64,000 nucleotides of DNA from Silene latifolia (lineage: Eukaryota > Streptophyta > Magnoliopsida > Caryophyllales > Caryophyllaceae): assembly GCF_048544455.1 (NCBI RefSeq), contig NC_133534.1, positions 121,668,269 through 121,732,268 on the forward strand, written 5' to 3'. Shown here piece by piece: positions 11,792 to 22,751 of the stretch. The notes under the pieces are model-generated. The model was not told the origin of the DNA and made no database searches. It saw only the letters and a program-made list of their open reading frames with translations. Position 1 is the stretch's first letter. Every line of letters begins with the position of its first letter. Both the position numbers and the translations under genes were made by a program.

Positions 11792-12790
11792 TGTGGGTTA
11801 ATATCCGTATACTACCCTTAAATTGCAGGACTATAACGTAAATTTAAACATGCAATTTATAGTCATAAAACGAAAAAACATAATGAAATAATTAATGTAT
11901 AGAAATCAACCTCGGGTCCTTTGATGCACGGCGTAAAGAACAGAAATCAAACCAGATTCCCTCCTAATTGTTGCACCCAAGACCTTGTCCGAGATATGCC
12001 CTTGTGCTAGATGGTGTTCTCCGATTGCTTTGCAATATTGGGAGAACTGATGTGTGTTTTTTCTTTCGAGATGAGAGATCTCAGGTTTCAGAGAGAAAAA
12101 TAATCTCTAAAACCCTAATTCTTTTCACTAATGACGATCAGGTCAACATGAAGGAGGAGGCTCTCCTTTTTGTTCTCCTAATTCGGCCAAGCCGAGTCCA
12201 TGGGGAGGAAATGGGCTTTTCCATTTCCTCTTCTATTCGACTCGTAGTCCGAACCCTAATGGCTAAATGTATATGACGCGGTTTTTATAAACTGTTATCG
12301 GTTATCGGAAATTAAGGCATCAGCTAATAATACGGGTTAGCTGAATTATTAATACGTGTCCGACAAAAACAGTATTGTATAATTATTCAATATACATTAA
12401 TTAAATATAAATCGCTTATATTTAATTTTACGAATTAACTGGTTAATTCGCCTTAGCCCATGATATTTAATCCGTATTAAATATAATATCTCAACATCAC
12501 ATATTTGACTAATTACTAGTCAAATAACTCGGACTAACTGGTTAGTCAATTTTGGCATCTACATGACAGTATTTTCATACCGTCACATCTCTCGAACGTA
12601 TCCTATAGGTGTGACTTTTAGGGACCAGTTGATCACCGCCATCTGTATGACAATAACGTCAAACTTATCTAGCAAGCCAACCGTTATTGATAAACGTGGA
12701 TCAACTGATTATAATACCAAAGTATGCCCTTTGATCCTTTTAGAGGTTTATAAGTCCTTGCACTAACTGTTAAGGACACCAACCCCAACA
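11792..12790 (-). repeat. Copia C 3' LTR
   Basis: 999 bp, TG...CA on both strands. It is nearly identical to 19691-20687, differing mainly near 11828, 11886, 11936-11955 and the T-run at 12057. It contains the conserved nested inverted-repeat module (12626-12707). Small plus-strand ORFs inside it are identical in the other LTR and are not genes. Confidence 0.93.
12626..12707. other. Conserved nested inverted-repeat module, copia C left LTR
   Basis: The outer arms are CAGTTGATC (12626-12634) and GATCAACTG (12699-12707), a perfect 9-bp stem. The inner arms are CAATAACG (12651-12658) and CGTTATTG (12682-12689), a perfect 8-bp stem. A small CAT..ATG hairpin lies between them. The same architecture with different stem sequences occurs in elements D, E and F. 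Confidence 0.7.
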
Positions 12791-12814
12791 AGCTCCCACT
12801 TGTCCGTACAAGTG
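12791..12814 (-). promoter_or_regulatory. Copia C polypurine tract with adjoining hairpin
   Basis: On the minus strand AAGTGGGAGCT directly precedes the 3' LTR, the position of the plus-strand primer. Its purines overlap one arm of the inverted repeat CACTTGT / ACAAGTG (12797-12803 and 12808-12814). A second, very similar copy lies at about 12866-12887. Confidence 0.8.
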
Positions 12815-13652
12815 TATGTGCAATGACGTTATCCGCACTAACTGGAGGACACAAGCTCCAACAAACTCCCACTTGTCCGAACAAGTGTATGTGCGATAAC
12901 CGATTCTCATATTCATTTAAAATTTCTCCCACTCAATGTAAAACAATTTGCGGATCCGGATCCACAAAGGTCGTATTTTACAATCGATCTGTATCTAGAG
13001 TGGTTTCCCCGACTAGAGAGTAACTTAAGTGATAAAACGAATCCGTATCCGAGCATGGCCATGCATTTCGATTCTGACTCCTCGAGTGGCCCTGAGAAAT
13101 ATCGAGTACCTGATAAAGGCTGAATATTTCCTTCAACTCGACTCCTTCCGATCTAAGCACAGCATGAAATGACCCAGAAAAAATCTACTTGGCCCCCTGT
13201 TACGGATGACCGTGAGAACGAAACCAAAGTCACCCAAAATCTGCCGTAGTCTCAAGAGACAGTCGATAGTCAAAGAATCGACTCTTAGGATCACCATGGC
13301 AGTCCTATCCACGACCGGGCAGCGAATGTTATAAAACATTTAGGACTCCACGTCGATGTCACAATTGTGTCCTACGAGATATCCATATAACTCGCCTCTG
13401 TGATTGGTCAGTCAACCGGTTGACTTATGGCTCGTTGAACCCACCATCAACCAACGTCACAGAATAATTGCCAGAGTTATCAGCTCATGTGGGCAATTAA
13501 GGACTAAAAGCTATAATGTTTGTTCAGTTCACTTTGTGGTGTTCAAAATTGTCGTACAATTCCACATGAAAAACAAAATATATATATAAAATATCAAAAC
13601 GATGATGTCGTATAGAGTACAAAGGAGAATGAATCTGATCCATAAAAGAGTA
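12815..13652 (-). other. Copia C 3' untranslated region
   Basis: This is non-coding sequence between the RNase H stop and the polypurine tract. It includes a second copy of the LTR-end/PPT motif (about 12848-12887) and the 12-bp palindrome GCATGGCCATGC (13053-13064). A block near 13080 (CGAGTGGCCCTGAGA) is also found in elements D, E and F. Short open frames here do not resemble proteins. Confidence 0.6.
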
Positions 13653-15171
13653 CTACAACTCAGGAACACGTTTGATTCCCATGGAATTTACGTGCCCTTC
13701 ATGCTTATCTTGTCGTAATGCTTTAGTGAGAGGATCTGCTATGTTATCATCAGTAGCAATCTTTTCTATCACTACTTCCTTTTGCTCCACGTAATCTCGG
13801 ATTAGATGAGCTTTCCGTTGTACATGTCTAGATTTGTTGCTAGACTTTGGCTCCTTAGCTTGGAAGATGGCACCACTATTGTCGCAATAGATGGTGATCG
13901 GGTCATTCGAACTAGGCACTACAGATAGTCCATGTAAGAATTGACGCATCCATATCGCTTCCTTTGTAGCTTCAGACGCGGCATAGTACTCGGACTCAGT
14001 CGTAGAATCTGCTGTAACATGATTTGTTTGAACTCTTCGGTGATCTGCAGCGCCATTAAGAGTAAAAACGAATCCAGATCGAGATTTCGAGTCATCTCGA
14101 TCCGTTTGGAAGCTAGCATCTGCAGAATCGGTTGCGCATAGCTTTTGAGAGCCTCCATAAGTCAATGCCCAATCTTTAGTCCTCCGGAGGTACTTAAGAA
14201 TGTTCTTGACAGCCAACCAATGTGGTTCACCTGGTTGCTGTTGGAATCGACTTGTCATACTCAATGCATATGCCACGTCCGGACGTGTGCATATCATGGC
14301 ATACATGATTGATCCTATAGCCGAAGCATAAGGAATCCGTGTCATGCGCTCTTTCTCTTCCGGTGTCTCTGGTGCCTGAGACTTGCTCAAATGCACCCCT
14401 GGAGCCATAGGAAGGAACCCCTTCTTGGAGTTAGTCAAGCTGAATCTCTCTAGGACTTTGTCTATGTAAGACTCCTGGCTGAGAGATAACATCCGTCGTG
14501 ATCTATCTCGATAGATACGGATGCCTAGAATCCTTTGTGCCTCTCCCAGATCTTTCATCTGGAAATGGTTTTTCAACCATACTTTCACCGAAGTTAAGAG
14601 AGGTATGTCATTCCCAATCAGGAGTATGTCGTCAACATACAATATTAGGAAGACAATCTTGCTCCCACTCGACTTGATATATAGACATGGTTCCTCGACC
14701 GATCGAGTAAATCCATTTTCTTTTATCACTTGGTCGAAGCGATGATTCCAACTCCTTGATGCTTGCTTAAGTCCATAAATGGAACGCTTAAGCTTGCACA
14801 CTTTCTTAGGATGTCTTTGGATCGATAAAACCTTCGGGTTGTACCATGTACAACTCTTCCTCCAAAAAGCCGTTTAAGAAGGCGGTTTTCACGTCCATTT
14901 GCCAAATTTCATAGTCATGAAAAGCGGCAATCGCTAAGATAATCCGAATGGAACGCAGCATGACTACGGGTGCAAAAATCTCATCGTAGTGCAAACCTGG
15001 CACTTGGGTGAAACCTTTAGCAACTAGTCGTGCTTTGTAGATATCTTGTTGACCTTCCACGGAATGCTTTATCTTGTAAAGCCATTTGCATTGAAGGGGA
15101 CGAACCTTAGCGGGTAAGTCAACAAGATCCCACACGTTGTTCTCATACATGGAGTCCATCTCGGATTGCAT
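13653..15171 (-). pseudogene. Copia C reverse transcriptase and RNase H
   Basis: The minus-strand frame 14806-15171 carries the RT start (VWDLVDLP, CKWLYKIK, KARLVAKGFTQ, MDVKTAFLNG). The frame 13653-14801 carries the rest: KRSIYGLKQASRSWN, the catalytic LYVDDILLIG (about 14620-14650) and RNase H (ADSTTESEYYAASEATKEA, about 13950-14010). It ends in ADPLTKAL and a TGA/TAG-bounded tail. The two frames are offset by a small indel near 14803. Part of the RNase H around 14030-14060 departs from the usual family sequence. The RT catalytic Asp pair is present. Confidence 0.88.
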
Positions 15172-16382
15172 GGCCTCAAGCCATAGCTTTGAGTCGAACT
15201 GGTCATGGCACCTTTATATGTTGCGGGTTCACTACTCGTTAAGAGTAGAACGTCATCTATGTCATGTTCCTCGACCATACCGATGTATCTGTCCGGAGGA
15301 ATAGAGACTCTTCCCGACCTCCTAGGTTCCTCAGGAATGTTAACCGCAGCCGGGATTGAAGGAATAGGTTCCTCCAATAGTTGCTCGGTATTTGGTTTTG
15401 GAATCTCCGACAGGTCGAAGGTTCTATCACTCTTTGCATTCTCGAGAAATTCCTTCTCTAAGAATGTCGCACTAGCCGCAACAAAAACACGTTGTTCGGT
15501 TGGCGAATAGAAGTAATGACCACGTGATCCTTTAGGATAACCTATAAAGTATGTCTTGACCGATCGCGGGCCGAGCTTATCTTTAGGTCTCCACTTGACA
15601 TAAGCCTCGCAGCCCCAAACCCGTATAAAGGACAAGTTAGGGACCGTTCCCTTCCATAGTTCATATGGAGTCTTGTGAACGACTTTAGACGGACTTCGGT
15701 TAAGTATTAGAGCGGTGACAAAAGAGCATAACCCCATAATGAATCGGGTAAAACCGTGTGACTCATCATGGATCGAACCATATCAAGTAGTGTTCGATTT
15801 CTCCGTTCGGACACACCATTCAACCGAGGTGTTCCGGTGGAGTTAGCGTAGGGCAATCCCACGGTCCTTTAGGTGTTGATCAAACTCGTGAGAAAGATAC
15901 TCGCCACCACGATCCGAACGCAGTGTTTTTTATCTTTCTACCCAACGGGTTCGTACCCTATTTTGGTATTCCTTGAATTTCTCAAAGGATTCACTTTTGT
16001 GCTTCATTAAGTAGACATAGCCATATCTACTCAAATCGTCCGTGAAAGTGATGAAATACCTATAGCCTTCTCGTGCGGTGATTGACATAGGTCCACATAC
16101 ATCCGTGTGTATGAGTCCTAATAGGTCAGCAGCGCGCATTCCAACACCTTTGAAGGAAATCCGAGTCATCTTACCGATGAGACATGATTCACACGTGCCA
16201 AATGATTGAAAATCAAAGGCCGAGATAGCTCCATGTTTGATGAGCTGTTTTACGCGTTTCTCATTAATGTGTCCCATACGGCAGTGCCATAGATACGTTT
16301 GATCTTTGTCACCAACCTTTGACTTTTTATTCATTACGTGTAATATTTCATTGGTCTGATCTAAAACATAAATTCCGTTCAT
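15172..16382 (-). pseudogene. Copia C integrase
   Basis: The frame 15930-16382 has the HHCC domain (LWHCRMGHINEKR ... CESCLIGKM, about 16165-16300) and two catalytic Asp residues, HTDVCGPM (about 16090-16115) and FTDDLSRYGYVY (about 16010-16050). The glutamate region (NGVSERRNRTLLDM) is readable near 15790-15830 in another frame. The C-terminal GKGTVPN-type region follows in the frame 15069-15737 (TALILNRSPSKVVHKTPYELWKG region). Frameshifts near 15745, 15850 and 15925 separate these parts. The residues needed for catalysis are visible but the protein cannot be made as one chain. Confidence 0.85.
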
Positions 16383-16394
16383 GGAAAACGCCTT

Positions 16395-16958
16395 TCAGTA
16401 AATCATATCGTGTAATGAGAAAATGCAAGCATTGTTTTCTATTACAAATGAAAAACCAAGTTTATCAAGCGCAGAAACTGAAATAATGTTTTTGGAAAGA
16501 CTAGGTACATAATAGCAGTCATATAATGACAACTCAAATCCGCTTGGAAGCTGGATCACATATGTCCCCTTGGAGATGGCAGCTACTCTTGCTCCATTCC
16601 CAACACGCAGGTCCACCTCACCCTTTACGAGGGGTTCGATGTTTCGGAGCCCCTGCACATGATTACACAGATGAGAACCACAACCAGTATCAAGTACCCA
16701 AGTTCCGTAACTTGCGTGGTTAATCTCAATCATATGAATAAAAGTAGAAGAAGAAGACATACCAACAGGTTTAACACGACCTGCTTTTAAGTCCTCATGA
16801 TAAACAGGACATGTGCGTCTCCAATGCCCAGTCATGTGGCAGTGATGGCATTCCATGTTATCTTTCTTGCTCTTTGTCGCGCCTGATGAGTTACTCGACT
16901 CACCAGGACCACTCTTACCTGAGCCCGACTTCTTGAACTTCGCCTTACCTCCGCTAGG
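16395..16958 (-). pseudogene. Copia C nucleocapsid zinc knuckle and aspartic protease
   Basis: The minus-strand frame carries a CCHC knuckle, CHHCHMTGHWRRTC (about 16810-16850). It is followed by the protease active-site motif WVLDTGCGSHLC (about 16680-16715) and a flap/core region ending at 16395. Upstream of the knuckle the basic Lys/Ser-rich linker (to about 16958) is in this frame, while the rest of Gag is in another. That puts a one-base frameshift near 16960. The protease would cleave the polyprotein. Confidence 0.82.
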
Positions 16959-17683
16959 TTTGCACGAGCTTTGCCCTTACCCTTTCCTTTATTTGACACA
17001 ACGAGAACATCTTGTTTCATGCTCCCACTGAACTTCATGTCCTTCTCGGTCTGTACGAGGAGGGAGTGCAGTTCATGGGGAGTCATCTTCAAATCATTCA
17101 TATAGTAATTCGCTCTAAATTGCGAATAACCATCGTGGAGTGAGTGAAGTATGCGGTCGATAACAATGTTCTCGCTGATGTTACAGTTAAAGGTCTCCAG
17201 TTTCTCGACATTCTCAATCATGCTGAGAATGTGTGGGCTAACCGGTTGGCCCTTCTGGAGTCTCGCATCAAAGAAGCGAGTGGTATGCTCATAAGTCACG
17301 ATTCTCGGTGCTTTCGAGAATTCCTTGGTGAGCGTGGTGAAAATCTTGTTTGCACCATGGGCTATGAAGCGTTTCTGCAAATTGGGTTCCATTGCAAAAA
17401 TGAGTACGTTTTTAATCGCACCCGCTTCCATACAGAAATCGTTAAACTTGGCGATTTCAGCAGCTCTAGCCGTGGGACCTGGGTTTGCCGGGATGGGCTC
17501 TAATAAATATTTGAGCTTCCCGTCGGCAGCGGCAGCATTCCGTAATGCCGCCTCCCAGTCCGCGAATTTGGATCCATCATTCTTGATCGAGTAGAGGCGA
17601 TTCATCCGATTCATGAAGATCCTAAGCCAGGACTCACGGTCCAATGTGGCACTTGGCATTGGGTTATCAGTAGAACCAGCCAT
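16832..17683 (-). pseudogene. Copia C Gag
   Basis: ATG at 17683 (minus) gives MAGSTDNPMP. The frame runs through a copia Gag core, including SWLRIFMNRMNRLYSI, FADWEAALRNA, KNVLIFAMEPNLQKRF and VIDRILHSLHDGYSQFRANYY. It is open to 16832, but the last 40 or so residues are out of the natural frame after the shift near 16960. Gag forms the virus-like particle that packages element RNA. Element F carries a homologous, more decayed Gag with the same IDRILHSL and KNVLIFAM motifs. The start is chosen because it directly follows the leader and matches the N-terminus of that relative. Confidence 0.87.
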
Positions 17684-19676
17684 TTGTTGTTTAGCAGTTT
17701 AAAAAACGTGATCTACACTGAAAAAGAAAGAAAAAACAAAACGAAATAAGCAACTCATCGAGGTGATTTAAGTCTATTTAAAATTCATTTTAACATGTAG
17801 ACTCTTGCACTTGCATAATTGATCTCCCTCAAGAATGATACAAGTGATCCCAAGACTCAATTTCGGTAAATTGATAAGCCAACTGTTTTAGCCAATTCTT
17901 AGGAAGAACTCTTGGTCGATAGATTTGTAAATCCTATCTATAGTCCACCATAATCACAGGATCGTACGAGTGACCATAGTGTTGAGATAAAATAGGTCAA
18001 TCGGTTCCAACTTACCCGACGTAGAAGGGGTCATAGTATGCCTACCGACGAAGAAGGGACTCATTGGAGTTTGACCTATAAAGACCGTTCTCAATTTTTG
18101 TTTATACGAGGAAGATCCCATCAACTAAATTATAATTCATTTTAAGTGAACGAATAACTAGCGTCTGTCGTGAATGAATTTATTTGGATGATGGCTTTAA
18201 AACGTGTGACATGAGAATGTCAATGAAAACTAACTCGTGACCTCTATATGTGTCGGTTTTCATGCAATAATTAGGTGGTTTGGTTTTTAGGCGGAATATG
18301 ATGCATATTATCGTAACGATAAAAAAAGGAATGCAATACGTAAATAAAAATTTCCTAGTGTGGCCTATCCTAGTATAAGAACATAATACAACTTTGGAAT
18401 CCACCGTTGGACCCGAAAAGCTTGTCTTGATGTTCCATCTTGATCCAAGTAGCGGGAGTGAGCATCCGGTCTCCATCTTTGGTCTTCTCAAAAATTACAA
18501 TTTAAAATTACAAAATAAAACCTATTTACATTCTAATTAAAAACTGTAATTACAAGTGAAAAATCCAAAACGGAGATACGAGATCTCAAAATACAACCAA
18601 GACCGTGTTCCATCATTACGGTAACACGTTCTACTAAGGCCACACTAAGTTACAATTGATTGTAAAAAATAAATACGTAATAAAAGGCATTCACGGCATT
18701 CAAGATAAACGATAAGTAAAAATGCATCAACTAAAAACAAATTCATTCGTGACATAATTCCGTAATTATGTTAAATTTATCCAAACCACCTTTTAATGAT
18801 TAAAATTCATGTGATAAAACCGCTTCTATCATTTAATTTTAATCCATTACAATCCGTTACTTTAAATACGCTTTAAAATAACTTAATGGTACGTGTGTGA
18901 ACCGTTTCACAATCATAGCGAGTGTACAATATCCGTATAAAGTACATATTGAAGCCAAAAGAAAATTTAAATCAAAAGAAACAAATTTTCAAAGCTGTCA
19001 AAGACGAAATCCCTCGATCCAGGGACATAAGTGCTCGATCGAGGGACAGGAGGGCTCGATCGACTGAACTGCAAGTCGATCGAGTGGTGTGCTAATCAGG
19101 AGGTGCTCGATCGACAACACTGGTGGTCGATCGAGGACTTATATCAGCAATACTGCTCGATCGAGTACGAGGACATCTCGATCGAGCAGTGGGGTTTTGA
19201 AAGCAGGTCGATCGAGTACAACAAGGACTCGATCGAGTAAAAACTAGAAAGAAAACCCACTCGATCGATTAAAAACTTGGTCGATCGAGTGCAAAAACCT
19301 CTGAAAACTTCAAACCCTCGTGAAACAGTTTTGGCAAGACAAAACAAACGCTATTTTGATCAAAACTGATTGAAAACAAAATTACAAATTGCTAGACATT
19401 AACATATTGTTATAATGATCGTGTAAAATAACAATATGCATAATATCAAAACGAAAATAACCCGTGTAAACATGTCACGGTACGGTTTTCGAGACAAAAC
19501 AATAACAAGAGCAACCGTGTAAACAGGACACGGTTCCCAAAGCAACCAAAAACGCATCAATAACAAAAAAAAATTTCTGCCGTGAGAAATATTGCTGCCG
19601 CACGGATTTTTATACAAAACAAAAATCGTTTCAAGATAGTTTTATGAAAAACACATGGAAAAATTCACGTGGCCTC
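17684..19676 (-). other. Copia C 5' leader
   Basis: This is 2.0 kb of non-coding sequence between PBS and Gag on the minus strand. It holds the TCGATCGA palindrome array (19012-19290) and AT-rich flanks. A leader of similar length and partly similar wording precedes Gag in elements D, E and F. No convincing protein is present. Confidence 0.7.
19012..19290. repeat. TCGATCGA palindrome array
   Basis: Eleven perfect TCGATCGA octamers plus one degenerate copy (CTCGATCCAGGG) occur in about 280 bp. Most are extended to CTCGATCGAG or GTCGATCGAG, with irregular spacers of about 10-25 bp of differing sequence. The spacers do not repeat, so this is not a simple satellite. It lies in the leader about 390-670 nt from the PBS. 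Confidence 0.9.
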
Positions 19677-19688
19677 GCTCTGATACCA
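19677..19688 (-). promoter_or_regulatory. Copia C primer binding site (initiator tRNA-Met)
   Basis: On the minus strand TGGTATCAGAGC lies 2 nt from the 5' LTR end. It is complementary to the 3' end of plant initiator tRNA-Met, the usual copia primer. Confidence 0.92.
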
Positions 19689-19690
19689 CT

Positions 19691-20687
19691 TGTGGGTTAA
19701 TATCCGTATACTACCCTTTAATTGCAGGACTATAACGTAAATTTAAACATGCAATTTATAGTCATAAAACGAAAAAACATAATGAAATGATTAATGTATA
19801 GAAATCAACCTCGGGTCCTTTGATGCACGGCGTAAAAAGAAGAAATCAAACAGATTCCCTCCTAATTGTTGCACCCAAGACCTTGTCCGAGATATGCCCT
19901 TGTGCTAGATGGTGTTCTCCGATTGCTTTGCAATATTGGGAGAACTGATGTGTGTTTTTCTTTCGAGATGAGAGATCTCAGGTTTCAGAGAGAAAAATAA
20001 TCTCTAAAACCCTAATTCTTTTCACTAATGACGATCAGGTCAACATGAAGGAGGAGGCTCTCCTTTTTGTTCTCCTAATTCGGCCAAGCCGAGTCCATGG
20101 GGAGGAAATGGGCTTTTCCATTTCCTCTTCTATTCGACTCGTAGTCCGAACCCTAATGGCTAAATGTATATGACGCGGTTTTTATAAACTGTTATCGGTT
20201 ATCGGAAATTAAGGCATCAGCTAATAATACGGGTTAGCTGAATTATTAATACGTGTCCGACAAAAACAGTATTGTATAATTATTCAATATACATTAATTA
20301 AATATAAATCGCTTATATTTAATTTTACGAATTAACTGGTTAATTCGCCTTAGCCCATGATATTTAATCCGTATTAAATATAATATCTCAACATCACATA
20401 TTTGACTAATTACTAGTCAAATAACTCGGACTAACTGGTTAGTCAATTTTGGCATCTACATGACAGTATTTTCATACCGTCACATCTCTCGAACGTATCC
20501 TATAGGTGTGACTTTTAGGGACCAGTTGATCACCGCCATCTGTATGACAATAACGTCAAACTTATCTAGCAAGCCAACCGTTATTGATAAACGTGGATCA
20601 ACTGATTATAATACCAAAGTATGCCCTTTGATCCTTTTAGAGGTTTATAAGTCCTTGCACTAACTGTTAAGGACACCAACCCCAACA
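19691..20687 (-). repeat. Copia C 5' LTR
   Basis: 997 bp, nearly identical to 11792-12790 and with the same TG...CA ends. It would supply the element promoter and polyadenylation signals. Confidence 0.93.
20523..20604. other. Conserved nested inverted-repeat module, copia C right LTR
   Basis: Identical in arms to the module at 12626-12707: CAGTTGATC / GATCAACTG outside and CAATAACG / CGTTATTG inside. Confidence 0.7.
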
Positions 20688-20692
20688 CTGTG
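20688..20692. repeat. Target site duplication CTGTG, right
   Basis: Matches 11787-11791; the interrupted LTR copy A sequence resumes here. Confidence 0.93.
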
Positions 20693-21816
20693 TCTGGGAC
20701 GCCCGCCCTGACGGTCAGCTTGTCTATTTGAGCTCGGATTGTAAAACGGACGTCACTTCCTCATCCGGACTCCTATTGGAGTGATTCAAAAGTGTAGACC
20801 ACTTGATTTTTTGACGTCGTTTTATCTATCATAGTTTCAGAGCCAAACAAGCAACTCTTGGTTAGGTTCCATGCAAATTTCTCTTGTAATGGCTCCCTTC
20901 TCGTCGTTCTTGCCCAACAACTTGTGGGGATTGATTCTTAGGTTGTGGGGGTTATCCTTTATTACCCTAAAACTAGATTTATTAAACTACGGCCTTTAGC
21001 CTTGGTCTCCTCTTTGATGCTTGGTCGTTGGATGTTATCAATTTAGCTCCGTTTTAATCCGTTTGGGCATGGTTAGTGCTTCTCTCCTACAAAAAACACA
21101 AAACCTCATAGAATATACATAATAGCAAGCTAAAGACAAGAAACGACCCTAATACACACTAAAAAGTGTAGGAATGAGGTGACTAAAACTATATGTGTGT
21201 AAAATACGAGTCACATCAAATATCATTAAACCGAACATTTGCTCGTCCCGAGTAAAGAGGTGACTAAAACTATGACCTTTGTTTATACTAATCTAATAAT
21301 ATAGCCGATGTGAAACAATTAGCGGGTATCACTCCGCCCCTTCAACTCACAACAAGACATCTATGAGGCAAGATGCCTTCTTGCGAGGCAAGGTGAGGCT
21401 TGCCAAAACTTTGATGCACCTTACATTAAGCACATAAACAAATCAAAGGACGCATCTACAAAAGAATAGCCACTTTCCTCATCTAAGTGGCGGAAATCAA
21501 CTAAAAGGGAAACAATTTAAGGGTACACACTCCACCATAGATATTAGTTATCCAAGTTACTAAGTCTAAGAGGATATAAACAAGTCACCTCCAAGTTGTG
21601 TTAAACTAGGCTACTTTTGTCTACAATTGCTAAATGCTTTCATCAAGAGCAAATTTTATGGTGTTAGAAAAGACTGTAGGATCGCGAAATTCCCCCTCTT
21701 GCCTAGACAAGAAGAAGGGCCGTCCCCTCTCCACCATGCAACAAATATAGGATCATCAATGGATAAAGGGATCAAGGTAGTTGAGTTTCATGATGGTAGA
21801 TTGCTTTTGGGTTATG

Positions 21817-21834
21817 CCCCCCCCCCCCCCCCCC
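21817..21834. repeat. Poly-C run of 18 in LTR copy A
   Basis: An uninterrupted C18 (G18 on the minus strand). The equivalent position in copy B has C10 (27844-27853). Confidence 0.85.
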
Positions 21835-22751
21835 TTCCCACACCATTTTAGTAGCATTTGACAATTGAAGAATATTTCTTGCCATTTTTGATGTTTGGCA
21901 TTTGATACTTTGTCATTTTGACTTTTCGTCTTTCATATGACATTTAAACATTAAGAGTAACCCTATATGTAGCTAGTATACTCTAGAAAAACATAGGAGT
22001 CTATTTTGTGCTCCTCATTTCTTTGAGAAAATTGCAAATTTTTTGACATTCATATGGCATTTGAACTCAATTTGATGATTATAGTGCCCATTCCCTTTTG
22101 GTTGACAAAATGATGATAGAAGCGAAAGAACGGTTGCATGGCTTCAAAGTTCACCTTGGAATAAACGGTAGCCAAGGAATTATCACAACGCAAGGTACTC
22201 TTGACTAGGCCTCAGTCCATGGGTCAAAATATACTATATGACACATCCTAGGGTGTCTTGAGGGTATTCTAGCAAACAAAGTCTCAAGGAGAAAAATAAT
22301 CTACAAGGGCCTTATATACACTTGTCAAGCTTCCTAATTAGGCATTTTTACAATTTTTTTTCTACCATGCAACTACATGTCATGATGCAATTAACATATG
22401 TACAACTCTAATGCATATGTTTCTATCAACTATTATGCCATATAAACTAAATGCAAGCTCCTAACAACATATAGGCACGGAAAACCGCAACACAAACCTC
22501 CACAACATCCTCATACACATAAAGCTTATCCTCCTTATAAGTAAAAAGAAATGGAAGGGAGGAAGGATTAGAACAATTATACCATGCGGCCTTCTTATTC
22601 CCTTAGGATAAGTTTCAAATGGAGTGGCGTACCTATATGAGAAGAGAATAATACACACAAGTATATACAATTCTACACTACTAAATGAAAGAACCTGTTT
22701 TTGATTTTTGAAATTTTACAATTTTTATGTATTTTGGAATATAAATTTCCA

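Larger units (their letters stand above)
11792..20687 (-). mobile_element. Ty1/copia retrotransposon C, complete, minus strand
   Basis: The element is 8.9 kb with LTRs at 11792-12790 and 19691-20687, a perfect 5-bp target duplication (CTGTG), a PBS for initiator tRNA-Met and a polypurine tract. Gag, zinc knuckle, protease, integrase, RT and RNase H follow one another in copia order on the minus strand. The LTRs differ by only a handful of substitutions or indels, so insertion is recent. The polyprotein frame nonetheless has several frameshifts. It sits inside LTR copy A of the neighbouring gypsy-like unit. Confidence 0.95.
10499..22751 (-). repeat. Long LTR-like unit, copy A (interrupted by copia element)
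   Basis: After subtracting the copia insertion (11792-20692) the unit is about 3.35 kb. It aligns in order with copy B (25404-28832). Shared landmarks are the TTGTTGTCCGC start, a TATATATA box, a GC-rich word array, the CTATTTGAGCTCGGATTG block, a poly-C run, and a right end ...ATTTCCA directly followed by TCCCCCACTTT. Read on the minus strand this is TG...CA preceded by a purine tract, which is why I call it a minus-strand LTR. No coding sequence is present. The left boundary with the Athila ORF is inferred from where A/B similarity stops; no target duplication was found. Confidence 0.6.

Noticed and set aside
12563..12766. Open frames identical at 12563-12766 and 20460-20663, and at 11968-12276 / 19952-20173
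   Set aside because: They are simply duplicate sequence of the two copia C LTRs and have no protein similarity.
19031..19240. Open frames on both strands over the TCGATCGA array
   Set aside because: Repetition of a palindrome produces open frames with repeated SIE-type residues; this is not a protein.
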